From: Oikopleura dioica
Lineage: Eukaryota; Chordata; Appendicularia; Copelata; Oikopleuridae
Length of the DNA stretch: 64,000 nt
NCBI GenBank assembly: GCA_907165135.1
Contig: OU015567.1
Location: forward strand, 15,815,001-15,879,000
Direction: 5' to 3'
Shown here: positions 55,001-64,000 of the stretch, one piece after another
Position numbering within the stretch: the stretch's first letter is position 1
Layout: each line of letters opens with the position of its first letter
Made by a program: the position numbers and the translations under genes
The notes under the pieces: model-generated
Told to the model about the DNA's origin: nothing
Databases searched by the model: none
The model's input: only the letters and a program-made list of their open reading frames with translations

Positions 55001-55161
55001 TACTGCTTCTCGGTGCGAGGTAAGAGAGGGAAAATGAAGCTGATTTCTGATGCCGTTTTCAGGAGGGCGGATACATGTACTTCGCAAATTTGGCGCACGA
55101 GCAATATCGAAGCCTCATCGAAAAGAAAAAGAAAAAAGCTACTCAAAGAGACGAACTGTAA
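52061..55161 (+). CDS. Chymotrypsin-fold (S1) serine protease with Cys-rich prodomain
   Basis: Exons: 52061-52239 (WDDKTVDGYFCHNSRLAFF), from 52401 (YCDGEKLGDNEFSTCREKK), from 53198, from about 54146, from 54725 and 55062-55161. The third carries an EGF-like knot (CARKCSHENGVCQLAKDP, YECQCQPDYEPVV), then FPWVVELNHYPSKNF, the usual start of an S1 domain. Catalytic parts: FIITAAHCFC (His), DDFAILYLNGR (Asp), SSSCAGDSGGGLFCF (Ser). The residue before the GDSGGG loop and the CAKGF segment suggest no trypsin-type Asp pocket that I can verify. The tail EKKKKKATQRDEL resembles an ER-retention signal (RDEL). The exon with the signal peptide is not identified. The 53.9-54.15 kb intron probably uses non-canonical ends. 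The intron at 52.7-53.19 kb holds an AGCTTAGC tract. All three catalytic residues are present. Confidence 0.8.
52707..53135. repeat. AGCTTAGC/TTAGCTAAGC tract in a protease intron
   Basis: Many near-palindromic AGCTTAG, CTAAGCT and GCTGAGCTTAGC words over about 430 bp, as at 18960-19320 and 61120-61435. Confidence 0.8.
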
Positions 55162-55445
55162 TTTTCAATTCTTCTGTAAATTTATATTTTTTTGTTTTCT
55201 TTCCAAACTAGTTCCAAAAGGAAAATACTCACATTGCCTCGCTTCATAAACCACTTACCGATCTTTACTTCAAATCTTACGAAAAATCGACTGTAAATAA
55301 AACTGATACGTATTTTAAAGCGAAATTCGAAAAAAACTAGAGAGACTGAGTAAGAGACTATTTGAATCGTAAAGAGCTTAAGTGTCGAGAATTTATCTGT
55401 ATTTTGATAAAATACAAAGAGAATAAAAATGTATCAGTTTTTTTT

Positions 55446-57626
55446 TCAGAAAATTTCATTTGTCTCAGTGTTCCACTTGTAACCAAAAAGGGTAAAGTCT
55501 CTTTCGTATGCTTTGAAAAGTTTGTTTCTCGTCGGAATCGAAATATCTTTCATCAGAGCGTCGATTCTTTCTTGAATCGCGCTGTTCTCGTCCGTGCTCG
55601 CGAAGCCTCCTACAGCTTGGTGGCGAATATCTTCGTAGCCAGCTGGAATCTCGATTTGAGGCAAAGCGTCGAAGACTTCCGAAAGCTCGGAGAAGAGATT
55701 TCCCACGTCCACGATCGCGTCGTATTTGTTGAAAAGGCAGGTGTTGCGGACTCCTCCTTTTGTTGCCGGGCCGGTGATTGGAGAAAAGTGAGGGTCAAGA
55801 GTCGCCAGATCGTGCTGGAGAATGAATTTCACGAATCGGGGGAAACTGATCTAAAGAATACAATAATTATCATTTAATAAATTACACAAAGCTTAAAATT
55901 AATTTCTCTGAAGGCCAAAATTATGATTTTTCTATTTTTTCTATTAGACGTAGCGGCTTTTCATTTTTGATCTTTCAGATCCTGACTCAGGTTTTCTACT
56001 CAGGTTGCCGAGCCCAGGTAATAAGGGTGTCACTCTGCTAAATTTTGCTATGAAAATTTGAAATAAAAATGCTTACAATATGATCTTCGTCGCCAATATG
56101 CTTCAAATTTTCAAACTCCAAGCAGCTATCTGGCACTTTTTTGTTGTTCGCACCAAAGTGTCGTACTAGAGGGTAGCAGGGAATCTGCTGTGTCGATCCG
56201 TAAGTTGTCTCTGGAACGTAATACTTGTCGTAAAGCTGCTCCATAATCTGAAAACAGGTTTAGTTTTTTTCCTCCCTTGAGAATAGAGCAAAGAGCTTGA
56301 AAAATTTATAAAATTGGCTTGGATTACAGCGAAAAAACTCTGTAAATCAATTATTTACTCGGCTCTTACACACTTGAGCTAGGTTTCATTACTGTAGCTT
56401 CTGTGGCAATAGAATTATCTTAGAACTTACAAATTGTTTTTCAGTGACGAAATATCTGAAGGACTTGGCGCGGAGGAGGAGATTAAGTCCGTAGCGGATG
56501 CCTGGGCCGCCTTTATTTTTAATATTGAACTTGTCGTTCCAGGCCGAGGCTAAGCGCAAAATCGGATGGCGGACGACTAAGACTTTCAACGCGGAACGGC
56601 AGTCGTTTACCAGCTTCTGCCCCTTGATTCTGCCAAAGGAGATTGTTTTTTGAAAAAAAAATAAGACAAGCAGAAAGATGCCCCCTTTCCTGTGGTTGAC
56701 GAAGCGAACGGCAGATCTGTAAGAATACGGCTGCCCGGGCTTTTTTTCTTCGATCAGGTTTTTCGGGAGCTCGAGCAACTTGAAGGCCATTTGGAAGATG
56801 TATTGCGACGCGCATTTGTTAGGCACGGAGATCATCAAATCACTCGAGATGAAAAATGAGCTGTTTTAGAGCTTCCAATTTGAAATTCACTAATTTTTGA
56901 TTATTTAATAGAAATATGGATATGGAACTTAAAACCTTTTTGGTAAAAAATGATGTGAAAGCTTTTCCTATAGCCGGAATTTTCTTTGCAAAATTTCGGA
57001 GATTTCCAATTTCTCGGCTTTTCGTTGTAAAATTCTTCGCATTTTTCGTACATCGCGGTGGCCCTCCTAAAGATGCTTGAATTTTCATGCGATTTCTGCA
57101 AAAAGTCAGGAATGACTGTCGTATTTTCGTTTCCAAAAAGATCATTTTCAATTTCTTCTTTGTCTTTGAGTTTTGATGGCGTTTTCAGAGAACTTTTTTC
57201 TTCAGAAATTTTCGGTTTCTTTGAATTTTTTGTGTCATTTTTCCCCGTCGATGAGTTAAATTTTGCTGTTTTCGGTGACTTTTGGATTGTCGTTTTTGTC
57301 GTCGTTGTTGTTTTCACAGTTGTTGTTGTTGAAATTCCCGTTGTTGAAATTTCCTGTGTCGTTTTTGTCACTCGATAGGTGGCGACAGCATACTGAATCT
57401 TTTGAATATACTGTTCTTCTTCATTTTCTAAACTTTGCATGCCAAAGAGAACTGAAATCGTCAGTCCCCGAAGAACTTCAAAAATCATACCTGTCATCGC
57501 GAAAACGACGTAAAAAAGCGTCGTTCGATTAAAATTGAAATTGCATGGAAAAATTGGAAATCCTCCATTCATATCAATCTTGCACTTCTTCTGTTTTCCG
57601 ATTTTTCTCTGTTTTTTTACATTCAA
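55446..57626 (-). CDS. HNK-1/chondroitin-type carbohydrate sulfotransferase A
   Basis: Five exons (56968-57626, 56690-56860, 56431-56629, 56077-56247, 55446-55850) join to 534 codons. Type II topology: basic N-terminus, membrane segment LFYVVFAMTGMIFEVLRGL, then a Thr/Lys-rich stalk with a run of TTTTVKTTTTTKTT. Catalytic part: ISVPNKCASQYIFQMAF (5'-phosphosulfate loop, PxKCxS form), ALKVLVVRHPILRLASAW (3'-phosphate motif), NTCLFNKYDAIVDVGNL, YERDFTLFGY at the end. Introns 56630-56689 and 56861-56967 are inferred GA-AG; reading through the first would add a hydrophobic segment absent from the family. It should sulfate glycans in the Golgi using PAPS. A related, more damaged gene is at 15.8-26.7 kb on the same strand. 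Confidence 0.85.
55944..56016. mobile_element. Family A MITE, right arm only
   Basis: CCTGACTCAGGTTTTCTACT and CAGGTTGCCGAGCCCAG without a left partner, in an intron of sulfotransferase A. A family B arm (AATAAGGGTGTCACTCTG) follows at once. Confidence 0.7.
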
Positions 57627-57857
57627 TTTTTGAGAAATTAATTAAAGTGGCGAAAAAGTAAGCGCGGCGGGGAGAAAACTGAAGAGTCCTTTTCTACGCT
57701 ACTATGTCAACAGAAAAGGTCGAAATGATTATTGAGCTTTGAGGAAAAGACGCCTCGAAAAACGAATGCTGGAATCAGATGAAATATTCATCGCCGTCTA
57801 TTTTTACGCTTGGATAATGGAGAATGGATCGTGGAGAGACATCTTCGCTGAATTATG

Positions 57858-57950
57858 GATGCGAAGGAAGAAATCATTTATTGCAAGTCAGATGAATGTT
57901 TCTATCAATTTTACGACACGAGTCAGTTTGAAACAGAAAGTGAGGTTTTC
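57858..57950 (+). CDS. Candidate small first exon
   Basis: From ATG at 57858 the frame reads MDAKEEIIYCKSDECFYQFY and ends at a GTGAGG donor. Codon use looks coding and two Cys are present, but no following exon is identified. Confidence 0.3.
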
Positions 57951-58038
57951 ATTTTTTTTTTCACATATAATGCAGCGTAATTTGCCGATAGAAACAAATA
58001 GGGTTCCATGAAAATTGGGTTTTTGACTTCCCTTCTTG

Positions 58039-58306
58039 CTAGGCTCGGCATCTTGTGGGAGTCTGATTATGAAAGAGCCGCAATGAAAAGCTGCGTAGCG
58101 GTTTTTTACTATTAATTTTAGCCGGAACTTTAAAATAGCCAATAGTCGTCAGGAAGGTATTTTTTTCCTGACGAACCGTAGGTCACCCCAATAGTCTTGT
58201 AATATTGTCTTTAAAATATTGCAATACAATTTACAGAGAAAATAATACCGACGCGGCTTTTGATTCATAGCCAGACTCAGGCATTTAACACAGGTTTCCG
58301 AGCCTA
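58039..58306. mobile_element. Family A MITE, diverged long copy with extended ends
   Basis: CTTCCCTTCTTGCTAGGCTC at the left and GAGCCTAGCAAGGGAAG at the right extend the usual inverted ends. The cores are diverged (GACTCAGGCATTTAACAC). Confidence 0.7.
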
Positions 58307-58333
58307 GCAAGGGAAGTAAGTAAAAATTTACAG

Positions 58334-58557
58334 TGTAAATCCAGTAAGCGAGTATCTGAATATGCATTATCGATCCTTCGCCTTCGAATGATGATGGTAT
58401 TACATGATGAAAAAAGATGTTCGATCTGTGGCGAAAGCGACTTTCAATTTGAATATCGAAATCGCGCAAATCGCCGCTAGAGGGCTCGTCCAAGTCGCTT
58501 TTAATAATGCAAAACGCTTCTCCTTCGCCTTTGACAGGACATATTTCTTTGCTCATC
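58334..58557 (-). CDS. Exon of an unrecognised protein
   Basis: ATG at 58557 starts MSKEICPVKGEGEAFCIIKS, then DFDIQIESRFRHRSN, and HIQILAYWIYT before a GTAAAT donor at 58333. The rest of the gene is not found; the downstream side is a family A MITE. It may be a small extrac-cytoplasmic or soluble protein; no function can be given. Confidence 0.4.
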
Positions 58558-58836
58558 TGACAAAAAATAACTAATATATATTCACTCAGAAAAATTCTTT
58601 TCAAATTTTTGGATCGTAAAATTTGCGCGAAAATGATGTTTGATGATTCTGGGCCAAGTTTGCGGAGAGATTTATGATTGATGGAAGTTTATGGATCGCC
58701 TGAATTTTATATTTCGGAAAAAGGCCAAAAACAGAAATTGAAAATAGAGAAGAGATGTTGAGAGAGATGTCATGCAGGCTCTACTCCCAGTACTACCAGC
58801 TCAAACTTACTGTAAGTCGGATAAAAGCAATTTTTT

Positions 58837-58990
58837 GGGGAAGTGTTTTGAACCGACAAAAATATTTCGACAAATTTTTCGTGGAAATTTTCAACCAATC
58901 AGAAGCCAGGATTCGGCTAATCGGCAAATCAGCAGCCGAGAAGCCGACCACGCAAAATTTGTCGAAATTTTTTGTCAGGTCTTGACACCA
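58837..58990. mobile_element. Family C fold-back MITE
   Basis: GGGGAAGTGTTTTGAACCG at the left and the diverged TCAGGTCTTGACACC at the right, with TTTCGACAAATTTTTCG, AACCAATCAGAAGCC and GCAGCCGAGAAGCC inside. Confidence 0.7.
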
Positions 58991-59328
58991 ACCAAGTTTT
59001 TTGAAGAATCAAACTTCTGCATTCGGCGAGTAGGCGAATCAGATTTCAGAAAAAAATGTCGCCAAAATTCCGGATATTTTTCTCGTTTCTTTTTGTTGAC
59101 CCGCGCCGCTACCAGAAGATTTTGAAGTTTTTTTCTTAATAAAAAAATCCGATCAAATAATTTATTTTTTACTGAAAAAGCCTTCAACCTTCTGCGCGTG
59201 ACCTTTCATTCGAGTTTACTACGTTCATTTATAGCGTGTGTATAAGGACCGTCCACCTGACAGGTCATGAAAACTCTGACAAACACGCTCAGACTGGCCA
59301 GAAAATTATAATAAGTTTTTAAAAAGAG

Positions 59329-62274
59329 ATGGTTTCTATACGAGAACGTCGAGCAAGCGCGCTAGAAAGGGTTCAAAATCAGGTATTTTTCGAAATTTTG
59401 GATTTGCTGAATTTTGAACCCTTGAGCTTGGACATGTAAAAATTAATAATTTCCGAGCAAAAGTTGAAAATGAATGTTTAGGCAGTTCTGATTTCAATTT
59501 TGTACATCGGAATGGGTTCTTTCCTGCTCTATCTCGTCTCCGACTTTTACACGTTTCTGGAGAGCCCGCTGATGAAAACGAGAAATGGAGAAGTGCGCAC
59601 TCGTGATCTCATTAATCTTCCTGAAGGGTAAGTCAACTCGAGATTTTAAGAGCAAAATAGCGGCAAAATTGGACATTTTTGATCAAATTTTTGGAGAAAA
59701 ATGAGAAAGCGACCGTTTCTGAGCGACGTAACCTTCAAAAATAATTGACCAACTCACTTTTTCCGAAATTTGAAATTAGGGTCTTCATATTACCATGATA
59801 AGTATTTATACTGTATCTTTACAAGAAAAATAAGGGTGTCCCTATGAAAAGTTTCAGAGTTATTTTCTATGAAAAATCCTTATTCAAGAATTCCAACGCC
59901 ATTCTTTCGATAGTTTTCCAAGTTTCGAAAGTTGTATTTTTCTTCACGAGCGCCTAAGTCGATTTATATTTTATTGTGTCTGGCGCGCGGCCAGACCCCA
60001 GACTGACACTTTGAATACCTTTTCAAAGAAAAACCTAAAGGCAATTATGAGTGACCAATATTGACAGTTTCTGAGATGATGCTCAATTAGCTAATGCAGC
60101 ACTTTCGCTTGACGTCAGCTAAGACCCTTCAAGGTCGATTGGATTATGCAGAAAAGATATCTCCAGAAATAAGCCGCATTTTCTATGCATGTGCTCTTTT
60201 GGGGGCAATTAAGTTATTTTGTGGAGAAAGACAGCAAATTGCATTTTCACAAGTTCATTTTAAAACTGAAATCGCAGTTCAGATTTTGAACTTGCAAATA
60301 ATTTTCGTCATTTTTTATTATTCTACAGAGAAATAAAATCTATGTCAGCCCCTAAAAAGGAGCTTAATTTTTAATCCCCGCCTCAATCTTCCTTGATTTT
60401 TAATAATCCCTTTTTTCAGAACGAAGAACAGTCTTTTATTATTCTACTTCCTCTTTTGCTCGATCGCCATGTCTACTGGCTTTGTTTGGCTCTTTCTTAC
60501 TGTTAGCTACGATGTGGTTGTTTTTAGGGTGCTTCAGACGATTCTAACGCTCATTTCAGGGAATGGTCCTCGTTGATTGCAAAATTTTATTTTGAAAAAT
60601 TAAGATAATTATTTTATTAGCTTATTTATTAGTTTTTATGAGAGATTAATTTAAATGACAATATAAATAATTGTTATTCTAATAAATTATTCTAATTTTT
60701 ATTTGCTATCAAAAATTATTAATTGAAATTTCAACTATTCAATTTTCTAATTATTTTTTTTTTAATTTTCAATTTTTTTATAAATTTTATAAATATTTTC
60801 ATTATAAAAATATTTATATTACAAAAAACGAACCTCCAAAAAGTACTGAGTTCATTATCAGGCATCATCAGCCCTTGTTTCATTAGAGAGAAGATTTCTC
60901 CCAAAGAAAAGGAGCTGCACCAAAAGGAAGGATTAAATTAGTAAATGCCCATTTTTGTAGCCTCGGCGACAAGGGATCTAATCCAATCTGAGCTAATATC
61001 GCTTATGTTGACGTTCGGAATGTTGTTTATCCTCTCTTGCTTCTCGATTTATAATATTTACTGGCGAAAGCAGCTCATGCAAGACGAAGGTAAGCTTTTA
61101 CTAACAAATGAATAGCTGAGTTGCAAATTTTCTTAGCTAAGATAGCGAAGCTAGCGGAGATAGCTAAGCTGCCGGCTTAGCTAAGTTTAGCCTCTTAGCT
61201 TAGCTGCTAAGCGATTCCCAAGAAAGGGTCAGCTTAGCTTAGCTGAGCTTAGCTTTCGTTTAAAATCTCACCTCGGCTTCGCTTAGCTAAACTTGAACTT
61301 CAGCTTAGCTGTCTTAGCTATCTTCTTTTATGTTTTTAGCTAAGACAGCTAAGCTGCTGGCTATTCCTAGAAAAGGGTCAGCTTAGCTTAGCTTAGCTAT
61401 CTTTTTCCCATCTATCTTGGCTAAGCAAAAATTTTGAAATATTTGCAACTCTGATATAAAGCTAAGGTTGTAGGCGGTCACGAGGAGACTTTTCTCCCAG
61501 TTCGTATTTTCGCGAACGAGGAGACTTTTCTCCCAGTTCGCCGAAATTCGAACGAGGAGACTTTTTTCTCCCACTGACCACGTTCTGAGAATTTTTGAAC
61601 GAGGAGACTTTTTGCAATTATTTTCTCTAGATGAGTTTCACTGCGTAGATTCTACGCCGTCGAAGATGAATGTTCGACTGATTGTCTACAAAAGATAACT
61701 GGAGAAAAAACTTTCAGAGGATAAGGAAGAAAATAGGCTTGGCAGGAGAAAATTATAAAAGAAGACAAGACTTATTCAGTAACCCTAAATAACCCTAGCC
61801 TATCCCCCTCGGGTAAGTTTGTTCTGTCATTTCGCCCAGTGCCCCCTAACCCTAACCTCAAATATAAGAAAATGCTCCCAACTGCAAATTATTCCTCAAA
61901 AGCCGGGATTTGGCGAGCCCGAGAGTGTCTATGCGCTTCGCGCCTGTCTTTTAGAAAACCTCGTAGAAAATGAGTCATATTATCAATCAAGATAACTACG
62001 GAAAATGTTTTCAAAAAAGTCTCCTCGTAACCGCGATTCAGTTGAGAAATGAACGGGGAGAAAAAATGTCTCCTCGTTCGCATTCTGACGAACTAGGAGA
62101 AAAGTCTCCTCGTTCGCGAAAATACGAACTGGGAGAAAAGTCTCCTCGTGACCGCATATCACCTAAAGCTAAGACTGATTCTAGATTACGTACAAGAAGT
62201 TGAACGAGTTCCCGGGCAGTCGGATAAACCGCCAGCGTACGATACTCTTGCTCTTAGTTCACCTCCTCCAAAGG
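59329..62274 (+). CDS. Small multi-pass membrane protein with a PPxY motif
   Basis: Exon 1 (59329-59382) reads MVSIRERRASALERVQNQ. Exon 2 (about 59483-59627) has ISILYIGMGSFLLYLVSDFY and ends INLPEG. Exon 3 (from about 60420) has LLLFYFLFCSIAM and VWLFLTVSYDVVVF. Exon 4 (about 60961-61088) has ISLMLTFGMLFILSCFSIYN and WRKQLMQDE. Exon 5 (about 62199-62274) is hydrophilic: EVERVPGQSDKPPAYDTLAL, then SSPPPK and a GTAAAA donor. PPAY is a classic ligand for WW domains of NEDD4-type ligases, so the cytoplasmic tail may control turnover or sorting. Three to four membrane segments are expected. The intron before exon 5 holds a fold-back element. The last exon is not found. Confidence 0.6.
61120..61435. 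repeat. AGCTTAGC/TTAGCTAAGC tract
   Basis: Third tract of near-palindromic AGCTTAG and CTAAGCT words, in an intron of the PPxY protein gene. It directly adjoins the fold-back element that follows. Confidence 0.8.
61470..62155. mobile_element. Fold-back element with GAGGAGACTTTTCTCCC units
   Basis: Left arm: GGCGGTCACGAGGAGACTTT followed by about three units of CGAGGAGACTTTTCTCCCAG. Right arm: the inverted units GGGAGAAAAGTCTCCTCG, ending CTCCTCGTGACCGC. The outer unit CACGAGGAG pairs with CTCCTCGTG. The middle holds CTAACCCTAACC-type sequence near 61785-61860. No reading frame. Confidence 0.8.
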
Positions 62275-62649
62275 TAAAATTAAACGTCTTTTTGATATGA
62301 AATAAGAGCGATTTTGAAGTACGAATCGGTGGTGAGAATATCCCAACAAACAACGAAAAGCTGCTTCTTATGAAAAAAATTACTGACTTCTCTTCAAAAA
62401 TTTATAATTTCTTCCATCAGCACAAATAAAGGACAAATCTCTTTACTGGTATCTTTCTTTTTCGAATGATTTTTCATTTATAGCGGGATATTTGCCTTGA
62501 AATAAAGTGAAGCTGACGGCAAAAATTGCTCATTTTTTCGATAAATCATTTCGTCTTCATTTTTATAGCAAAGTTTTCTTGCAAAATCGAAGCTTATCAA
62601 TTGAGAAAAGGCAAATGCATGTAAGTTTATTTTATGTTTTTTTAATTTA

Positions 62650-63140
62650 ATGCTGGTAAGAGATGAGAATCTGCAAGAAGAATGCAATGACATTTGCAGA
62701 GTTGATTATGCCTACTGTCGACTTCTGTGCGAGTCCGACTACTGTCTCTCTATTTGCGAACGAAGCTTCAAAGGTGAAATTTATTACCGTAGAGAGGGGT
62801 TATCATTTGAGCCTATGATTCGAGCCATCCAATATCTAAGATATTATATCTCTAGAGTCTGGGCTAGTGGTTAGGGTAAGGAACTGGGAGAGGGTCTCGG
62901 GGGCAGAGCCCCCTGGGTTAGGGTTAGGGTTAGGGGCAGCTCGAATGATAACACCCTACTACTTTTATTACTGCAGATTGTCTGGACGAATGTCCTTGTG
63001 GAGAAAAATGCCCAAATGGGTGTGAAAACTGTGAAAATCCGATCTCCCATGGCTCGGAAGTTTCTACTGCTTTTTCGACAGTAACGATTAGACCGTCCAT
63101 TTCTCCAATAAATCTTATTAATATGAAATCGAGATTCTGA
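62650..63140 (+). CDS. Cysteine-rich protein, likely extracellular
   Basis: Two exons, from about 62650 to 62773 and 62977-63140, join in frame. Exon 1 reads NLQEECNDICRVDYAYCRL, then CESDYCLSICERSFK; exon 2 reads DCLDECPCGEKCPNGCENC, then ENPISHGSEV and a Ser/Thr-rich end to a stop at 63138-63140. The spacing C-x3-C-x6-C-x3-C followed by CPCxxxCPxGCxxC is a small disulfide or metal-binding module seen as repeats in extracellular proteins. Only one module is present here, and a signal peptide exon is not visible, so this is probably part of a larger gene. Confidence 0.6.
62870..62940. repeat. TTAGGG-like interstitial telomeric repeat
   Basis: GGGTTAGGGTTAGGGTTAGG in the intron of the Cys-rich gene. 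Shorter runs lie at 26418-26440, 35493-35575, about 61785-61860 and 63655-63725. Confidence 0.8.
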
Positions 63141-63454
63141 TCATTTGTACAATTAAAGCGAAACTGCTATTTTGGTTTTGATGCCTTAAGTCAACGATCC
63201 CTGCATTCTTTCTGGAGATGACGAAGAAACTTCCAAACTAACAATTTACGCTTCTCATAAGAATTTTGCTCGAAATGCAGCTTCCGGCATTGTCAAAGGG
63301 GATTTCTACTTATTGAGTTGAAGTTCTAACAAGAGACATGTTGAGGTTCACCTTTGCTTGTAATGAGACGAGAGAAAACTCAAGTTTTAGGGTTCAAAAA
63401 AAAAAAAATGTATATAATGGAGGTTTTCGTAATAAGAAGTGAACAGAAAAACCC

Positions 63455-63535
63455 GGGAACCCTCGACTCGCCGGGATTTCCTCGACTCGCCGGGGATTTG
63501 CAAATTTTTTCCCGGCGAGTCGAGGGTGATCTAGA
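63455..63535. mobile_element. Palindromic repeat with CCCTCGACTCGCCGG arms
   Basis: CCCTCGACTCGCCGGGATTT is followed by a second CCTCGACTCGCCGGGG and inverted as CCCGGCGAGTCGAGGGT. A second cluster with three arms is at 63737-63835. Very GC-rich against an AT-rich background. Confidence 0.75.
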
Positions 63536-63736
63536 GATCGCGAGAATCATCAATTATACCGATTTTTAACGCTTTAATATTTTATATTTTCAATCATTCG
63601 GAATCATTCATTCCTAATCAATATTTCCAAAACAAAAGGTTAAGTGGGGGGTTATATTTTGGGTTTTAGGTTAGGGTTTAGGGTTAGTGTTAAGAAATGT
63701 TGTTTCTAATTCGAATTAGGGATAGGGTGGATAACC

Positions 63737-63835
63737 CTCGACTCGCCGGGATTCTCTCTGCATAGTTTTTCCCGGCGAGTCGAGGGTCGGGCGAAAATCC
63801 CGGCGAGTCGAGGGTCTCCCGAAAAACCGGCGCTG
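63737..63835. mobile_element. Second CCCTCGACTCGCCGG palindromic cluster
   Basis: CCCTCGACTCGCCGGGATTC then CCCGGCGAGTCGAGGGT twice, the second ending in CCGGCGAGTCGAGGGTC. Same family as 63455-63535. Confidence 0.75.
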
Positions 63836-64000
63836 GGCCGAAAGACAGGTTTTGAACAGGTGCAGGAATCTCTTTCCAACATATCAAAACATACACCAAG
63901 ATTCTAGCGGCGTGAACCGACGATTTTCGAAGAAAATTACGAAGATAATAAGGTCGAACATTTTTGATCTCTTTCTTTTCTTATCATGATTTTAATTAAA

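Larger units (their letters stand above)
63141..64000. other. Intergenic window end
   Basis: Apart from the two CGACTCGCCGG clusters and a degenerate GGTTAGGGTTTAGGG run, no exon is supported. Confidence 0.5.

Noticed and set aside
55362-55877. Plus-strand frame opposite the last exon of sulfotransferase A
   Set aside because: The minus strand encodes the family's C-terminal motifs here.
56630-56700. Hydrophobic segment IFLLVLFFFQK as a membrane helix of sulfotransferase A
   Set aside because: It is absent from the family and coincides with a GA-AG intron whose removal joins NHR to IKGQKLVND in frame.

Overview
This is eukaryotic DNA: AT-rich, full of spliced genes with very short introns (36-60 bp is common, acceptors are mostly TTTCAG), TTAGGG-like interstitial repeats and many small transposons. 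The gene set is metazoan: a PP1 phosphatase, an RNF139/TRC8-like RING E3 ligase, HNK-1/chondroitin-type carbohydrate sulfotransferases, an S1 protease with an EGF-like prodomain, and reeler-like secreted proteins. Tiny introns together with frequent GA-AG (non GT-AG) introns point to an appendicularian (larvacean) tunicate such as Oikopleura or a relative. That placement is inference, not a database match.

Layout. 1-670: coiled-coil paralogue of a kinase family (minus). 2.4-4.35 kb: complete PP1 catalytic subunit (minus). 6.6-12.6 kb: kinase-family gene K1 (minus), broken by a 2.39 kb hAT-type transposon that itself holds an LTR-like insert; its tail is partly duplicated and mixed with a fragment of the neighbouring membrane-protein gene. 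13.3-14.2 kb: small multi-pass membrane protein. 15.8-26.7 kb: a sulfotransferase-like gene (minus) with introns swollen by transposons. 27-31.6 kb: MITEs and fragments of unrecognised genes. 31.9-42.0 kb: an inverted pair of kinase genes, K2 (minus) and K3 (plus), around a spacer holding a secreted, possibly GPI-anchored protein gene and an intact Penelope-like element. 42.5-43.8 kb: two reeler-like secreted proteins. 44.2-46.0 kb: unknown protein with an F-box-like start. 46.2-50.5 kb: RNF139-like ligase. 52.0-55.2 kb: S1 protease. 55.4-57.6 kb: second sulfotransferase. 57.7-63.1 kb: small membrane and Cys-rich proteins among fold-back repeats.

Main discoveries. (1) The kinase family has three conserved introns that begin with GA and end with AG, confirmed by reading frame across paralogues. 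K2 has one extra GA-AG intron that is exactly a hAT-type MITE plus its target-site duplication; K3 lacks it, so this is a recent transposon-derived intron. (2) The Penelope-like element has a full-length RT plus GIY-YIG ORF, a perfect 12-bp target duplication, and three copies of a sequence that folds as a hammerhead ribozyme in its pseudo-LTRs. (3) At least six MITE/fold-back families are seen, one with 13 copies here, some inserted in or beside exons.
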